From assembly GCF_029893585.1 (NCBI RefSeq), contig NZ_JARXYX010000006.1, forward strand, positions 248,001 through 312,000: a stretch of 64,000 nt of DNA, in the 5' to 3' direction. This document shows, in pieces, positions 16,473 to 26,767 of this stretch (position 1 is its first letter; every line of letters starts with the position of its first letter). A program made the translations under genes and the position numbers. This DNA comes from Streptomyces sp. LBL. Its GTDB lineage: Bacteria > Actinomycetota > Actinomycetes > Streptomycetales > Streptomycetaceae. The notes beneath the pieces were generated by a model. The model saw only the letters and a list, made by a program, of their open reading frames with translations, was not told the origin of the DNA and searched no databases.

Positions 16473-17773
16473 CGACCCTGATGTTCATCCTCGGCATAGT
16501 GCTTTTCGCCGTCGGCCTCCTGGTGTCGATCGCGTGGCACGAGCTGGGGCACCTGTCCACCGCCAAGCTCTTCGGCATCCGTGTGCCGCAGTACATGGTC
16601 GGCTTCGGCCCGACGGTCTTCTCCCGCAGGAAGGGCGACACGGAGTACGGCGTCAAGGCCATCCCGTTCGGCGGCTACATCCGCATGATCGGCATGTTCC
16701 CGCCCGGCCCGGACGGCCGTCTGGAGGCCCGCTCCACCTCTCCCTGGCGCGGCATGATCGAGGACGCCCGCTCGGCCGCGTTCGAGGAGCTCAGGCCGGG
16801 TGACGAGAACCGCCTCTTCTACACGCGCAAGCCGTGGAAGCGGGTCATCGTGATGTTCGCGGGCCCGTTCATGAACCTGATCCTGGCGGTGGCGCTGTTC
16901 CTCGTCGTCCTGATGGGCTTCGGTATCTCGCAGCAGACCACCACCGTCAGCTCCGTCTCGAAGTGCGTCATCTCCCAGAGCCAGAACCGCGACGACTGCA
17001 AGAAGTCCGACCCGGCCTCCCCGGCCGCGGCCGCCGGCCTGAAGGCGGGCGACAAGATCGTCTCCTTCGACGGTGTCAGGACCGACGACTGGAACCGGCT
17101 GTCCGACCTGATCCGCGCCAACCCGGGCAAGGACGTGCCGATCGTCGTCGACCGCGACGGCGAGCAGGTCAGCCTGCACGCGAAGATCGCCGACAACCAG
17201 GTCGCCAAGAAGGACTCCAGCGGCCAGTACGTCCAGGGGCAGTACGTCAACGCCGGCTTCCTCGGCTTCAGCGCCGCCACCGGCATCGTCAAGCAGGACT
17301 TCGGCGACTCGGTGACCTGGATGGGCGACCGCGTCGGCGACGCCGTCAACTCCCTCGCCGACCTGCCCGGCAAGGTCCCGGCCCTGTGGGACGCGGCCTT
17401 CGGCAACGGCCCGCGCGAACCCGACTCCCCGATGGGCGTCGTCGGCGCGGCCCGCGTGGGCGGTGAGATCTTCACTCTGGACATCCCGCCGACCCAGCAG
17501 CTGGCGATGGCGCTGATGCTGGTGGCCGGCTTCAACCTGTCCCTCTTCCTCTTCAACATGCTCCCGCTGCTGCCGCTCGACGGCGGCCACATCGCGGGCG
17601 CCCTGTGGGAGGCGCTGCGCCGGAACCTGGCGAAGGTGCTGAGGCGGCCCGACCCCGGGCCGTTCGACGTGGCGAAGCTGATGCCGGTCGCCTATGTGGT
17701 GGCGGGAATCTTCATTTGCTTCACCTTGCTCGTCCTGGTGGCGGATGTCGTCAATCCGGTGAGAATCTCCTAG
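16469..17773 (+). CDS. Site-2 zinc metalloprotease (RseP/RIP family)
   Basis: 434-aa intramembrane protease. The zinc motif HELGH is at residues 24-28 inside the first membrane segment, a PDZ domain follows ([20 protein letters not shown]), and the second metal-ligand motif [12 protein letters not shown] lies near the C-terminal membrane segments. Family members release membrane-bound regulators such as anti-sigma factors after a first cut by another protease; the substrate here is unknown. The start overlaps the dxr stop by 4 nt. A strong hairpin 14 nt after the stop suggests that the dxr-protease transcript ends before ispG. The gene order is common in actinomycetes, without an obvious metabolic reason. 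Confidence 0.94.
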   Translation: MTTLMFILGIVLFAVGLLVSIAWHELGHLSTAKLFGIRVPQYMVGFGPTVFSRRKGDTEYGVKAIPFGGYIRMIGMFPPGPDGRLEARSTSPWRGMIEDARSAAFEELRPGDENRLFYTRKPWKRVIVMFAGPFMNLILAVALFLVVLMGFGISQQTTTVSSVSKCVISQSQNRDDCKKSDPASPAAAAGLKAGDKIVSFDGVRTDDWNRLSDLIRANPGKDVPIVVDRDGEQVSLHAKIADNQVAKKDSSGQYVQGQYVNAGFLGFSAATGIVKQDFGDSVTWMGDRVGDAVNSLADLPGKVPALWDAAFGNGPREPDSPMGVVGAARVGGEIFTLDIPPTQQLAMALMLVAGFNLSLFLFNMLPLLPLDGGHIAGALWEALRRNLAKVLRRPDPGPFDVAKLMPVAYVVAGIFICFTLLVLVADVVNPVRIS

Positions 17774-17786
17774 CCGTACGGCGTTC

Positions 17787-17823
17787 GAAGGCGGCCCGGC
17801 AGGCTCGACGCCGGGCCGCCTTC
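17787..17823 (+). terminator. Terminator hairpin between site-2 protease gene and ispG
   Basis: Perfect 14-bp stem GAAGGCGGCCCGGC / GCCGGGCCGCCTTC with a 9-nt loop, 14 nt after the protease stop. It is followed by CCCTTGGG rather than a T-run. Confidence 0.75.
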
Positions 17824-17943
17824 CCTTGGGTGGCTTTGACGGCCGTGATGTGCCGGCGCGGTCGCCCGTGCCGTAATCTCGAAGTCTGGAGCCCGCTGCT
17901 GACGGGGCCGGACCTTGATCCACGACTTGGGGTTGCACAGCAG

Positions 17944-19101
<1,158 letters not shown>

Positions 19102-19149
19102 CTCTCCGCGGGTGCCCCCTCCGGGGACGTTCGAGGACGTAGCCGTCGG

Positions 19150-19207
19150 ACCGTCGGCCGGGGTCCGCCTCCGGCAGCCCCCGGAGGCGGGGCGGCAGAC
19201 CGACGGT
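19150..19207 (+). terminator. Terminator after ispG
   Basis: Nested structure: an inner perfect 10-bp stem CCGCCTCCGG / CCGGAGGCGG (19165-19190, loop CAGCCC) lies within an outer 8-bp stem ACCGTCGG / CCGACGGT. It begins about 50 nt after the ispG stop. Confidence 0.75.
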
Positions 19208-19305
19208 CACTTCCGGACGAGCGGTGGCCGAACACCCGGCGACGCTGCCCAGCTTCCGCAGGTACAGTGCGGAGATCAGCAGAACCCCAGTGTGAGGCCC
19301 CGCCC

Positions 19306-20154
19306 GTGTTGACCCAGACGACCTCCCGGGTCCTCGAACCGAGCGACCTGGACGCCGCGCTCGCCGTCCTGCACCGCGAGCCGGTCGCGAACGCCTTCGT
19401 GACCTCCCGGATCCAGGTCGCGGGCCTCGACCCATGGCGGCTCGGCGGCGAGATGTGGGGCTGGTACGAGGACGGCATGCTGACGTCCCTGTGCTATGCG
19501 GGCGCCAACCTGGTCCCGATCTGCGCCACCCCGCGCGCCGTCCGCGCCTTCGCCGACCGGGCCCGCAGGGCCGGCCGCCGCTGCTCCTCCATCGTCGGTC
19601 CCGCCGAACCCACCGCCCAGCTCTGGCGGTTGCTGGAACCCAGCTGGGGCCCCGCCCGCGAGGTCCGCACCCGCCAGCCCCTCATGATCACCGACCGCGT
19701 GTCGTCCGACATCGCCCCGGATCCCCACGTCCGCCGCACCCGCAAGGACGAGGTGGACACGCTCATGCCGGCCTGCGTGGCGATGTTCACCGAGGAGGTC
19801 GGCGTCTCCCCGATGGCCGGCGACGGCGGCCTCCTCTACCAGGCCCGCGTCGCCGAACTCGTCGGCGCCGGCCGCTCCTTCGTCCGCCTCGACGAGAACG
19901 GCAAGGTCGCCTTCAAGGCGGAGATCGGCGCCGCGACGGACCGCGCCTGCCAGATCCAGGGCGTCTGGGTGGCCCCCGAGTACCGGGGGAGGGGCCTGGC
20001 CGCGCCCGGCATGGCCGCGGTCCTGCGCTACGCCCTGGCGGACATCGCCCCGGTGGTGAGCCTGTACGTCAACGACTTCAACACGGCGGCGAGAAGGACG
20101 TACCGCAGGGTGGGGTTCCAGGAGATCGGCGCGTTCATGAGCGTTCTCTTCTGA
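19306..20154 (+). CDS. GNAT N-acetyltransferase with N-terminal DUF4081-like domain
   Basis: 282-aa putative acyl-CoA-dependent N-acetyltransferase. The C-terminal GNAT fold shows the acetyl-CoA loop in VWVAPEYRGRGLAAPGMAAV (R-G-R-G-L-A) and the LYVNDFNTAARRTYRRVGF motif. The N-terminal half (LEPSDLDAALAVLHREPVAN; WGWYEDGMLTSLCYAGANLV) matches the accessory domain I know as DUF4081. The GTG at 19306 (MLTQTTSRVL) has GTGAGG about 9 nt upstream. A second GNAT gene follows 63 bp downstream. The substrate is unknown; the arrangement between ispG and proS is conserved in streptomycetes. Confidence 0.9.
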   Translation: MLTQTTSRVLEPSDLDAALAVLHREPVANAFVTSRIQVAGLDPWRLGGEMWGWYEDGMLTSLCYAGANLVPICATPRAVRAFADRARRAGRRCSSIVGPAEPTAQLWRLLEPSWGPAREVRTRQPLMITDRVSSDIAPDPHVRRTRKDEVDTLMPACVAMFTEEVGVSPMAGDGGLLYQARVAELVGAGRSFVRLDENGKVAFKAEIGAATDRACQIQGVWVAPEYRGRGLAAPGMAAVLRYALADIAPVVSLYVNDFNTAARRTYRRVGFQEIGAFMSVLF

Positions 20155-20204
20155 CGGACCGGCCCCCGTCCACCCCGCACCGGCAGACAACCGAAACACC
20201 CCTG

Positions 20205-20210
20205 TAGGCT
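20205..20210 (+). promoter_or_regulatory. Probable -10 element of a leaderless GNAT transcript
   Basis: TAGGCT lies 7 nt before the ATG at 20218 and no ribosome binding site is visible, the pattern of a leaderless streptomycete mRNA. Confidence 0.45.
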
Positions 20211-20217
20211 CCCCGCC

Positions 20218-20748
20218 ATGGACCTCGTCATCGGCCCCCTGGACCTGTCCGCCCACGTCGATGAGGCCCTAGCCGTCCAAGCCATCGCTTTCGGCCTGGG
20301 CCCCGACGAGGTGGCCGTGCGCCGCCAGATCGTCCTGCGCCACATGACCTACCCAGGAGCCAGGGCCCTCGGCGCCACCGCCGGAGGCAACCTCGTGGGC
20401 TTCGTCTACGGCATGCCCAACAACCGCGCCCACTGGTGGTCCACCGTCGTCGAGCCGTACCTCAGCGCCCGCGGCCACGACGACTGGCTCGACGACTCCT
20501 TCGTCATCACCGAGCTGCACGTCCATCCCCGCCACCAGAACCGTGGCATCGGCCGGTCCCTGATCACCACCATCACCGACAGCGCCGCCGAACCCCGCTC
20601 GATCCTCTCCGCGATCGACACCTACAGCCCCGCCCGCGGCCTCTACCACTCCCTCGGCTACCAGGACCTGGCCCGCCAGGTCCTGTTCCCCAGCGCGCCC
20701 AAGCCGTACGCCGTGATGGGCGCCCCGCTGCCCCTGCGCCGGCGCTGA
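20218..20748 (+). CDS. GNAT family N-acetyltransferase
   Basis: 176-aa single-domain GNAT protein. The acetyl-CoA-binding segment is HVHPRHQNRGIGRSLITTIT (Q/R-x-x-G-x-G/A loop), preceded by ITEL and followed by the late strand and helix around SPARGLYHSLGYQDLARQVL. The acceptor substrate is unknown. A tandem 17-bp repeat begins just after its stop. It may be transcribed separately from the upstream GNAT gene because a TAGGCT element sits close to the start codon. Confidence 0.88.
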   Translation: MDLVIGPLDLSAHVDEALAVQAIAFGLGPDEVAVRRQIVLRHMTYPGARALGATAGGNLVGFVYGMPNNRAHWWSTVVEPYLSARGHDDWLDDSFVITELHVHPRHQNRGIGRSLITTITDSAAEPRSILSAIDTYSPARGLYHSLGYQDLARQVLFPSAPKPYAVMGAPLPLRRR

Positions 20749-20754
20749 CCGGCC

Positions 20755-20835
20755 ACCACCGGGAACCGACTACCACCGGGAACCGTTCACCACCGGGAAC
20801 CGCTCACCACGGGGAATCGATTACCACCGGGATGG
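20755..20835. repeat. 17-bp tandem repeat upstream of proS
   Basis: Four 17-bp copies of ACCACCGGGAACCGNTC (20755-20822), the fourth degenerate, plus a partial fifth. Only the last three bases of each unit vary in the first three copies. Confidence 0.92.
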
Positions 20836-20862
20836 ACCCCCCGGTTAACCTCCTGCCATCAC

Positions 20863-20901
20863 CTCCCCCACTCTCGGCTTCGCCCGGGCGGGGGGACCCC
20901 C
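20863..20901. repeat. Palindromic element in the proS leader (REP-like)
   Basis: A C-run, CACTCTCGGCTTCGCCCGGG, a G-run, an A and a second C-run can form alternative hairpins (first C-run or second C-run with the G-run). I recall very similar intergenic elements repeated in many Streptomyces chromosomes, but copy number here was not searched. It ends 7 nt before the proS AGGAG. Confidence 0.6.
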
Positions 20902-20922
20902 AGCAGCAGGAGTACGAAAACC

Positions 20923-22623
20923 ATGGCGAACGCACCGGTCCAGCGCATGTCCCAGTTGATGGTGAAGACGCTGCGCGACGACCCGGCGGACGCCGAGGTC
21001 CTCAGCCACAAGCTGCTCGTCCGCGCCGGCTATGTCCGCCGTACCGCCGCGGGTCTGTGGAGCTGGCTGCCGCTCGGCAAGAAGGTCCTCGCCAACGTGG
21101 AGCGGATCGTACGCGAGGAAATGGACGCCATCGGCGCCCAGGAGGTGCTGCTCCCCGCGCTGCTGCCGCGTGAGCCCTACGAGGCGACCGGCCGCTGGGA
21201 GGAGTACGGCCCCGAGCTGTTCCGCCTCCAGGACCGCAAGGGCGGCGACTACCTCCTCGGCCCCACCCACGAGGAGATCTTCACCCTGCTGGTGAAGGAC
21301 CAGGCGTCCTCCTACAAGGACCTGCCGGTGATGCTCTACCAGATCCAGCACAAGTACCGGGACGAGGCCCGCCCCCGCGCCGGCATCCTGCGCGGCCGTG
21401 AGTTCCTGATGAAGGACTCGTACTCCTTCGACCTGGAGGACGAGGGCCTCGCCCGGTCGTACGCCCTGCACCGCGGGGCCTACCAGAAGATCTTCGCGCG
21501 CCTGGGCCTCGACTACCGCATCTGTGCCGCCACGGCGGGCGCGATGGGCGGCTCCAAGTCGGAGGAGTTCCTCGCCCCGGCCGGCGCCGGCGAGGACACC
21601 TTCGCGGACTGCCCGAACTGCGACTTCGCGGCGAACACCGAGGCGATCACGTACGAGCTGCAGCCGGTGGACGGCTCCGCCGTGCCCGCGGCCGAGGAGA
21701 TCCCGACCCCGGACACCCCCACCATCGAGACCCTCGCCGCCTCTCTCGGCGTCCCGGCGTCCGCCACCCTCAAGAACCTGCTCGTGAAGGTGGACGGCGA
21801 GATCGTCGCCGTCGGCGTCCCCGGCGACCGCGAGGTCGACCTGGACAAGGTCGAGGCGCACTTCGCCCCGGCGGTCGTCGAGATGGTCACCGAGGCGGAC
21901 TTCGCGACCCGCCCCGACCTGGTCCGTGGTTACGTCGGTCCGCAGGGCCTGGAGAAGGTGACGTACATCGCCGACCCGCGGGTGGCCCCCGGCACCGCGT
22001 GGATCACCGGCGCCAACAAGGAGCACACGCACGCGAAGAACGTCGTCGCGGGCCGTGACTTCGAGGCCGACCAGTACGTCGACGTCGTGGTCGTCCAGGA
22101 GGGCGACCCCTGCCCGAAGTGCGGCACCGGCCTCAAGCTGGACCGTGCCATCGAGATCGGCCACATCTTCCAGCTGGGCCGCAAGTACACCGACGCCCTC
22201 AAGCTCGACGTCCTCGGCCCGCAGGGCAAGCCGGTCCGCGTGACCATGGGCTCCTACGGCGTCGGCGTCTCCCGCGCGGTCGCCGCCCTCGCCGAGCAGA
22301 CCGCCGACGACAAGGGCCTGTGCTGGCCCAAGGAGGTCGCCCCGGCCGACGTGCACGTCGTCGCCGCGGGCAAGGCCCTGCAGACCGAGCTGGCCCTCGA
22401 CGTCTCCGGCAAGCTCGCGGCGGCAGGCGTCCGCGTCCTGGTGGACGACCGGGCCGGCGTCTCCCCAGGCGTGAAGTTCACGGACTCGGAGCTGATCGGC
22501 GTACCGCAGATCCTGGTGGCCGGCCGGCGTGCCGCCGAGGGCGTCCTGGAGCTGAAGGACCGCCGCACCGGCGAGCGCGAGGAGCTGACGGTCGAGGAGG
22601 CGGTCGCCCGCCTGACCGCCTGA
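20923..22623 (+). CDS. proS: Prolyl-tRNA synthetase (bacterial type)
   Basis: Class II synthetase charging tRNA-Pro, 566 aa, the size of the bacterial type with an inserted editing domain. Motif 2 region: [21 protein letters not shown] sequence, then [27 protein letters not shown] read across residues 140-170. The editing insertion (about 225-385) precedes motif 3 ([18 protein letters not shown]) and an anticodon-binding domain ends the protein. The ATG at 20923 has AGGAG 10 nt upstream. The leader is unusual, with a 17-bp repeat array and a palindrome. The 3' side carries repeat-rich DNA facing a convergent gene. Confidence 0.97.
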   Translation: MANAPVQRMSQLMVKTLRDDPADAEVLSHKLLVRAGYVRRTAAGLWSWLPLGKKVLANVERIVREEMDAIGAQEVLLPALLPREPYEATGRWEEYGPELFRLQDRKGGDYLLGPTHEEIFTLLVKDQASSYKDLPVMLYQIQHKYRDEARPRAGILRGREFLMKDSYSFDLEDEGLARSYALHRGAYQKIFARLGLDYRICAATAGAMGGSKSEEFLAPAGAGEDTFADCPNCDFAANTEAITYELQPVDGSAVPAAEEIPTPDTPTIETLAASLGVPASATLKNLLVKVDGEIVAVGVPGDREVDLDKVEAHFAPAVVEMVTEADFATRPDLVRGYVGPQGLEKVTYIADPRVAPGTAWITGANKEHTHAKNVVAGRDFEADQYVDVVVVQEGDPCPKCGTGLKLDRAIEIGHIFQLGRKYTDALKLDVLGPQGKPVRVTMGSYGVGVSRAVAALAEQTADDKGLCWPKEVAPADVHVVAAGKALQTELALDVSGKLAAAGVRVLVDDRAGVSPGVKFTDSELIGVPQILVAGRRAAEGVLELKDRRTGEREELTVEEAVARLTA

Positions 22624-22784
22624 CCGCCTGACCGCCTGACCGCCAGGCCGCTTGACCGCCAGGCCCCCTGACTGCCTGGTGGTCTGACAGGCGAACGCGT
22701 TCGCGGAGCCAGGCCGTCTGACCGCCAGGGGGCTTGGCCCTCTGGCCCTCTGGCCCTCTGACAGTCGAACGCGTTCGCGGAGCC
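22620..22784. repeat. Repeat-rich spacer after proS with twin CGAACGCGTTCG dyads
   Basis: Short CTGACCGC units continue from the last proS codons. Two 27-bp near-identical copies (22684-22710 and 22758-22784, one mismatch) each contain the perfect 12-bp palindrome CGAACGCGTTCG (22692-22703, 22766-22777). TGGCCCTC triplets lie between them. No gene; it ends in front of the convergent kinase-fold gene. Confidence 0.88.
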
Positions 22785-22863
22785 GCCACCGACTGTTCCC
22801 TCCGCACGCCCGACCCGAGGCGGCGCGAGGGGGCAGCCGCAAACCCGAGGCGGCGCAACGGAG

Positions 22864-23760
22864 TCAGAGCCAGCTCGCGAACTCCAGCAGCAGCTCGGCT
22901 GCCTGCGGTCGTCCGACCCGCCGTGCCCGCAGGCCCGACTCCACCGCCCGGAACAGAGTCCAGCCCCGCAGCCGGTCCTGGTCCACGTCCAGGGACTCGG
23001 CGAGCCGCTTGACCCGCCGTCGGGTCGTCGCCGCGCCGGACGGCGAGGCGATCAGGTCCTCCACCCGGTCCCGCACCAGCCGCGCCAGATCGAAGGCGCA
23101 CTCGCCGACCACCGGGTCGGGCCCGACGGCCAGCCACGACATCCGCTCACCGGCGAGCACCTTGCTCTGCCGGAACGTCCCGTGCAGCAGCCGCTGTTCG
23201 GGTGGCGCGGCCAGCAGGCCCTGGCGGGCCGCGAGCGCCGCGTCGACCAGGGGCGCCACCTCGGCGTCGGCGGTGGCACTCGCCCGCATCGCCTCGGCCT
23301 GCCGTCCGGTCCGCTCGGCCACCGTCTCGAAGGGGTGGTCGCCGGGCTCCACCCACAACCGACGCAAGGTCCCGGCCGCCTCAAGGAGTGCCTTCGCCTC
23401 CGGCAGCGACCGCACCGACACGTCCGGATGCAGCCGCTCCAGCAGCAGCACCCCCTCGGTCGTCAAGGGTTCGAGCAGCTGTACGGCACTCAGACCGGCC
23501 CAGCGCCGCAGCGCGGCCCGCTCGCTCTCCGGGCGGGCCCGGGGCGGGGCCAGTTTGAGCACCGCGGGCGTCCCGTCCGACCGCCGCACCAGCACGACCA
23601 GGCTGCTGCGCCCGCCGGGCACCTGTACCCGCTCGACGGTCAACTCGCCCTGCGCGACAGCCTGCCGGGCCGCCTCGGGCAGCTTCTCCAACCAGCCGTC
23701 GCCGTCCGGCGCCGCTTCACCGAGTGCCCTCACCAGACGCGGCGGGGGTTCGAAAGCCAT
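22864..23760 (-). CDS. Kinase-fold protein of the aminoglycoside phosphotransferase type, catalytic residues absent
   Basis: 298 aa with the overall layout of streptomycin/hydroxyurea-type phosphotransferases: an N-lobe (SLVVLVRRSDGTPAVLKLAP, with the ATP-lysine strand AVLKLA), a central WVEPGD region and a C-lobe. Where active members have HGDLHPGN, this protein reads LLHGTFRQSKVL, so catalytic Asp and metal-binding Asn are Thr and Lys. Where they have LAIDPK it reads LAVGPDPVVGE, losing the second metal Asp. It is therefore probably a pseudokinase rather than a resistance enzyme. The ATG at 23760 has GGAAGGAA upstream. Next leftward transcription comes from the ferritin-like gene 59 bp away. 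Confidence 0.82.
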   Translation of the reverse strand: MAFEPPPRLVRALGEAAPDGDGWLEKLPEAARQAVAQGELTVERVQVPGGRSSLVVLVRRSDGTPAVLKLAPPRARPESERAALRRWAGLSAVQLLEPLTTEGVLLLERLHPDVSVRSLPEAKALLEAAGTLRRLWVEPGDHPFETVAERTGRQAEAMRASATADAEVAPLVDAALAARQGLLAAPPEQRLLHGTFRQSKVLAGERMSWLAVGPDPVVGECAFDLARLVRDRVEDLIASPSGAATTRRRVKRLAESLDVDQDRLRGWTLFRAVESGLRARRVGRPQAAELLLEFASWL

Positions 23761-23819
23761 ACGCGAGCTGTTTCCTTCCCGTCGGTGTCCAGCCGTACGT
23801 GCCGTACCTGCCGTACGGG

Positions 23820-24284
23820 CTAAGCGGTGGGCGCCCCCGATGCCGACGCCGAAGCGGCCCCGTCCCGCTCGGCGAGCCCAGGGAAGGCTACGCTCTCGCC
23901 GCCGCGCCAGCGCACCGCCCGCACCGCCGCCTCGCGCAGCGCCCCGGCCGCCGTGCCCCGCAGCTCGCCCTCGGTCGACCGCACCAGATCGGAGTACACC
24001 CCCGCCACCCGGTCCTCCAGCTCGGCGGCCAGCCGCACCGCCGCTGCCGAGTCCGGCACCGGGAAGGGCAGCGCGTACGCGGGCGCCGCGGCCACCGGTG
24101 TTCCGCCCAGGTCCCGCACCTCACGGACCAGAGTGTCCCGCCGCGCGCGATGGGCGTCATACGCCGCCTTCACCTCCGTACGACGAACCTCGCCGATCCG
24201 CCCGCCGACGACGCCGTAGCCGTAGACCGCCGCGTGCTCGGCGGCCAGCGCCGCCTGGAGGGCCGTCAGCTCTCGTGCCTTCAC
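23820..24284 (-). CDS. Ferritin-like DUF4439 protein
   Basis: 154-aa alpha-helical protein matching the DUF4439 ferritin-like family: an N-terminal helix ALQAALAAEHAAVYGYGVVG carries the E-x6-Y/H pattern, followed by AYDAHRARRDTLVREVRDL and a helix with ELEDRVAGVYSDLV. The GTG at 24284 overlaps the stop of the upstream lipoprotein gene (GTGA), so the two are coupled. Whether it binds iron cannot be decided: the classical di-iron E-xx-H pairs are only partly seen. The longer open frame towards 24953 overlaps the lipoprotein gene and is not used. Confidence 0.82.
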   Translation of the reverse strand: MKARELTALQAALAAEHAAVYGYGVVGGRIGEVRRTEVKAAYDAHRARRDTLVREVRDLGGTPVAAAPAYALPFPVPDSAAAVRLAAELEDRVAGVYSDLVRSTEGELRGTAAGALREAAVRAVRWRGGESVAFPGLAERDGAASASASGAPTA

Positions 24285-24889
24285 TTCTTGCCCTCCGTCA
24301 GCAGAAACGCGTGCGCCGCCCCGGCCGCCGCCACCGAGGCCAGTAGCCGCGCCAGCTCGCCCGGTACGTCGAGCAGCGCCTCGGCCCGCCGGTCCGCGAG
24401 GGCGCGCTCGGCGGCGGCCAGCTCGGCGAGGGCGTCCTTCTCGTTCCCCCGTACGGCGGCCGACGGGGAAACGGATGACGAAGAAGCGGCGGAGGGCGAA
24501 AGAGAAACGGAGGGCGAAAGAGAAACGGATGGCGAAGGAGAAGCGGCCTTCGCGGACGGCTCGGGGGAGGTGGTTCGGGTGGCCGCGGTGCCCCCGAAGG
24601 CCTCCGTGTGCCGGGCGACCTCTGCACGCAACGGCCCCAGCCGGTCGGCCAGCGCCGGATACGCGGCGAGGACGAGGTCGTACCGCTCGGCCAGACCCCG
24701 GCTGTCCCGGGCCGCACGCGCGCGTGCCCGCGCGATCACCGACTGACTGCCGCCCGCGCTCTCCTCCGACTCCTCCGACTCCTCGGACCCGGAGGAGCAG
24801 CCCGCGAGCAGGGCGGCCCCGGCGGCCGAGACGAGCAGCGCTCTTCTGCGCGGCCCCGAGGGGGTGCGCGGCGGTGGGGGATACGGCAC
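24281..24889 (-). CDS. Secreted lipoprotein, probable Tat substrate
   Basis: 202 aa. The N-terminus GPRRRALLVSAAGAALLAGC combines a twin-arginine-like RRRALL with a lipobox LLAGC, so the mature protein is expected to be lipid-anchored outside the membrane. A Glu/Ser-rich linker, a helical segment, and a low-complexity repeat SPSVSLSPSVSLSPS (encoded by 18-bp direct repeats near 24478-24538) follow, then a second helical region. It is coupled to the downstream DUF4439 gene, suggesting the two proteins act together at the cell surface. Function unknown. The GTG start has only a weak ribosome site. Confidence 0.78.
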   Translation of the reverse strand: MPYPPPPRTPSGPRRRALLVSAAGAALLAGCSSGSEESEESEESAGGSQSVIARARARAARDSRGLAERYDLVLAAYPALADRLGPLRAEVARHTEAFGGTAATRTTSPEPSAKAASPSPSVSLSPSVSLSPSAASSSSVSPSAAVRGNEKDALAELAAAERALADRRAEALLDVPGELARLLASVAAAGAAHAFLLTEGKK

Positions 24890-25115
24890 GGCAGACGTCC
24901 TCGGGGGCTCGTACGGACATACGGGCGGGAAGGGTGGCCCCGCCGATGATCACGGTACCCGCGAGCCCGCCAGCCGCCAGTCATCGGCGCCGCCCGCGCC
25001 TGCGGCGGCGCCTGACCGGTCGCAAGGTGGACGGCAACACCCCCCGTGACCGGATACCCTTTGATCAGACACGCGACCCACCCACAACAGCACACGCGGC
25101 CGAGGAGTCACCCGG

Positions 25116-25688
25116 ATGAGCACCACCCAGAGCGAGAGGCTGCGAGAGCTTCTGGAACCGCTCGTCGGCTCCCAGGGCCTTGATCTCGAGGAGATCGCGG
25201 TGGACTCGGTCGGACGCAAGCGGGTGCTGCGCGTCGTCGTCGACTCCGACACCGGTGCGGACCTGGACCAGATCGCCGATGTGAGCCGCGCGCTCTCGGC
25301 GAAGCTCGACGAGACGGACGCGATGGGCGAGGGCGAGTACACCCTCGAGGTCGGAACCCCCGGCGCGGAGCGCCTCCTCAAGGAGCACCGCCACTACGTA
25401 CGCGCTGTCGAGCGGCTGGTGAGGTTCCAGCTGCACGAGGGCGACGAGCTGGTCGCCCGCATCCTCCAGGTCGACGACGAGGGTCTGGACGTGGAGATCC
25501 CCGGTGTGAAGGGCCGCAAGGCCACCACCCGCAGACTCGCCTTCGCGGAGATCGACAGGGCCCGCGTGCAGGTCGAGTTCAACCGTAAGGACAAGCAGGA
25601 CAAGCAGGGCGAGCACGACCAGCAGGACAAGAACGGCAAGCAGGGCGAGCGGGACGAGAAAGACATGAAGGAAGAGGAGGAGGCGTAG
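25116..25688 (+). CDS. rimP: Ribosome maturation factor RimP
   Basis: 190-aa cytosolic factor for 30S maturation. The N-terminal domain ([41 protein letters not shown]) and the C-terminal SH3-like domain ([20 protein letters not shown]) are both present. The tail after residue 160 is an odd charged [13 protein letters not shown] low-complexity extension absent from E. coli RimP. The ATG follows GAGGAG about 9 nt upstream. It opens the rimP-nusA-ylxR-infB group; nusA starts 2 nt after its stop. Confidence 0.95.
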   Translation: MSTTQSERLRELLEPLVGSQGLDLEEIAVDSVGRKRVLRVVVDSDTGADLDQIADVSRALSAKLDETDAMGEGEYTLEVGTPGAERLLKEHRHYVRAVERLVRFQLHEGDELVARILQVDDEGLDVEIPGVKGRKATTRRLAFAEIDRARVQVEFNRKDKQDKQGEHDQQDKNGKQGERDEKDMKEEEEA

Positions 25689-25690
25689 CA

Positions 25691-26677
25691 GTGGACATCG
25701 ACATGAGTGCCCTGAGGGGCTTGGTGCGGGAGAAGGAGATTTCCTTCGACCTGCTGGTCGGGGCGATCGAGTCGGCCCTCCTCATCGCCTATCACCGCAC
25801 CGAGGGAAGCCGCCGACACGCGCGCGTGGAGCTCAACCGGGAGACCGGACATGTGACCGTGTGGGCGAAGGAGGACCCCGAGGACCTCGAAGAGGGCCAG
25901 GAGGCCCGCGAGTTCGACGACACCCCGTCCGACTTCGGCCGTATCGCCGCCACCACCGCCAAGCAGGTCATCCTGCAGCGGCTGCGCGACGCCGAGGACG
26001 ACGCGACGCTCGGCGAGTACGCGGGGCGCGAGGGCGACATCGTGACCGGCGTGGTCCAGCAGGGCCGCGACCCCAAGAACGTGCTGGTGGACATCGGCAA
26101 GCTGGAGGCCATCCTGCCGGTGCAGGAGCAGGTCCCCGGGGAGACGTATCAGCACGGGATGCGCCTTCGGTCGTACGTCGTCCGCGTGGCCAAGGGGGTG
26201 CGTGGTCCGTCCGTGACCCTGTCCCGTACACATCCCAATCTGGTGAAGAAACTCTTCGCGCTGGAGGTGCCGGAGATCGCCGACGGGTCCGTCGAGATCG
26301 CCGCCATCGCCCGCGAGGCCGGTCACCGCTCGAAGATCGCCGTGCGGTCCACACGTTCGGGTCTGAACGCCAAGGGTGCCTGTATCGGCCCCATGGGCGG
26401 GCGGGTGCGCAATGTCATGGGCGAGCTGAACGGTGAGAAGATCGACATCGTCGACTGGTCGGACGACCCGGCCGAGATGGTGGCGAACGCGCTGTCGCCC
26501 GCCCGGGTGTCCAAGGTCGAGGTCGTGGACATGGCCGCCCGGTCCGCCCGGGTGACCGTCCCCGACTACCAGCTGTCGCTGGCCATCGGCAAGGAAGGGC
26601 AGAACGCCCGCCTCGCGGCCCGGCTGACCGGCTGGCGGATCGACATCCGTCCGGACACCGAACAGCCGGAGGAATAG
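25691..26677 (+). CDS. nusA: Transcription termination/antitermination factor NusA
   Basis: 328-aa RNA polymerase-associated factor controlling pausing, termination and antitermination. Domains in order: N-terminal RNAP-binding domain (residues 1-110), S1 RNA-binding domain ([20 protein letters not shown]) and two KH domains ([40 protein letters not shown]). It lacks the acidic C-terminal repeats of E. coli NusA, as is normal in actinobacteria. The GTG at 25691 has GAGGAGG just upstream, overlapping the end of rimP. Confidence 0.96.
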   Translation: MDIDMSALRGLVREKEISFDLLVGAIESALLIAYHRTEGSRRHARVELNRETGHVTVWAKEDPEDLEEGQEAREFDDTPSDFGRIAATTAKQVILQRLRDAEDDATLGEYAGREGDIVTGVVQQGRDPKNVLVDIGKLEAILPVQEQVPGETYQHGMRLRSYVVRVAKGVRGPSVTLSRTHPNLVKKLFALEVPEIADGSVEIAAIAREAGHRSKIAVRSTRSGLNAKGACIGPMGGRVRNVMGELNGEKIDIVDWSDDPAEMVANALSPARVSKVEVVDMAARSARVTVPDYQLSLAIGKEGQNARLAARLTGWRIDIRPDTEQPEE

Positions 26678-26767
26678 TTCTGAGCCGCAGATGGCTGAGA
26701 TCACGACAACAACCGTTCGATTCCTGCCCCGAAAGGGTGAGGTCGGTACGGGGAGGTAGACTTAACA

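Noticed and set aside
20755..20835. T-box or other riboswitch upstream of proS
   Set aside because: The leader is a simple 17-bp repeat plus a palindrome; no T-box consensus or specifier structure is seen.
22864..23760. Aminoglycoside resistance gene
   Set aside because: Catalytic Asp and metal ligands are replaced, so a resistance activity is not supported.
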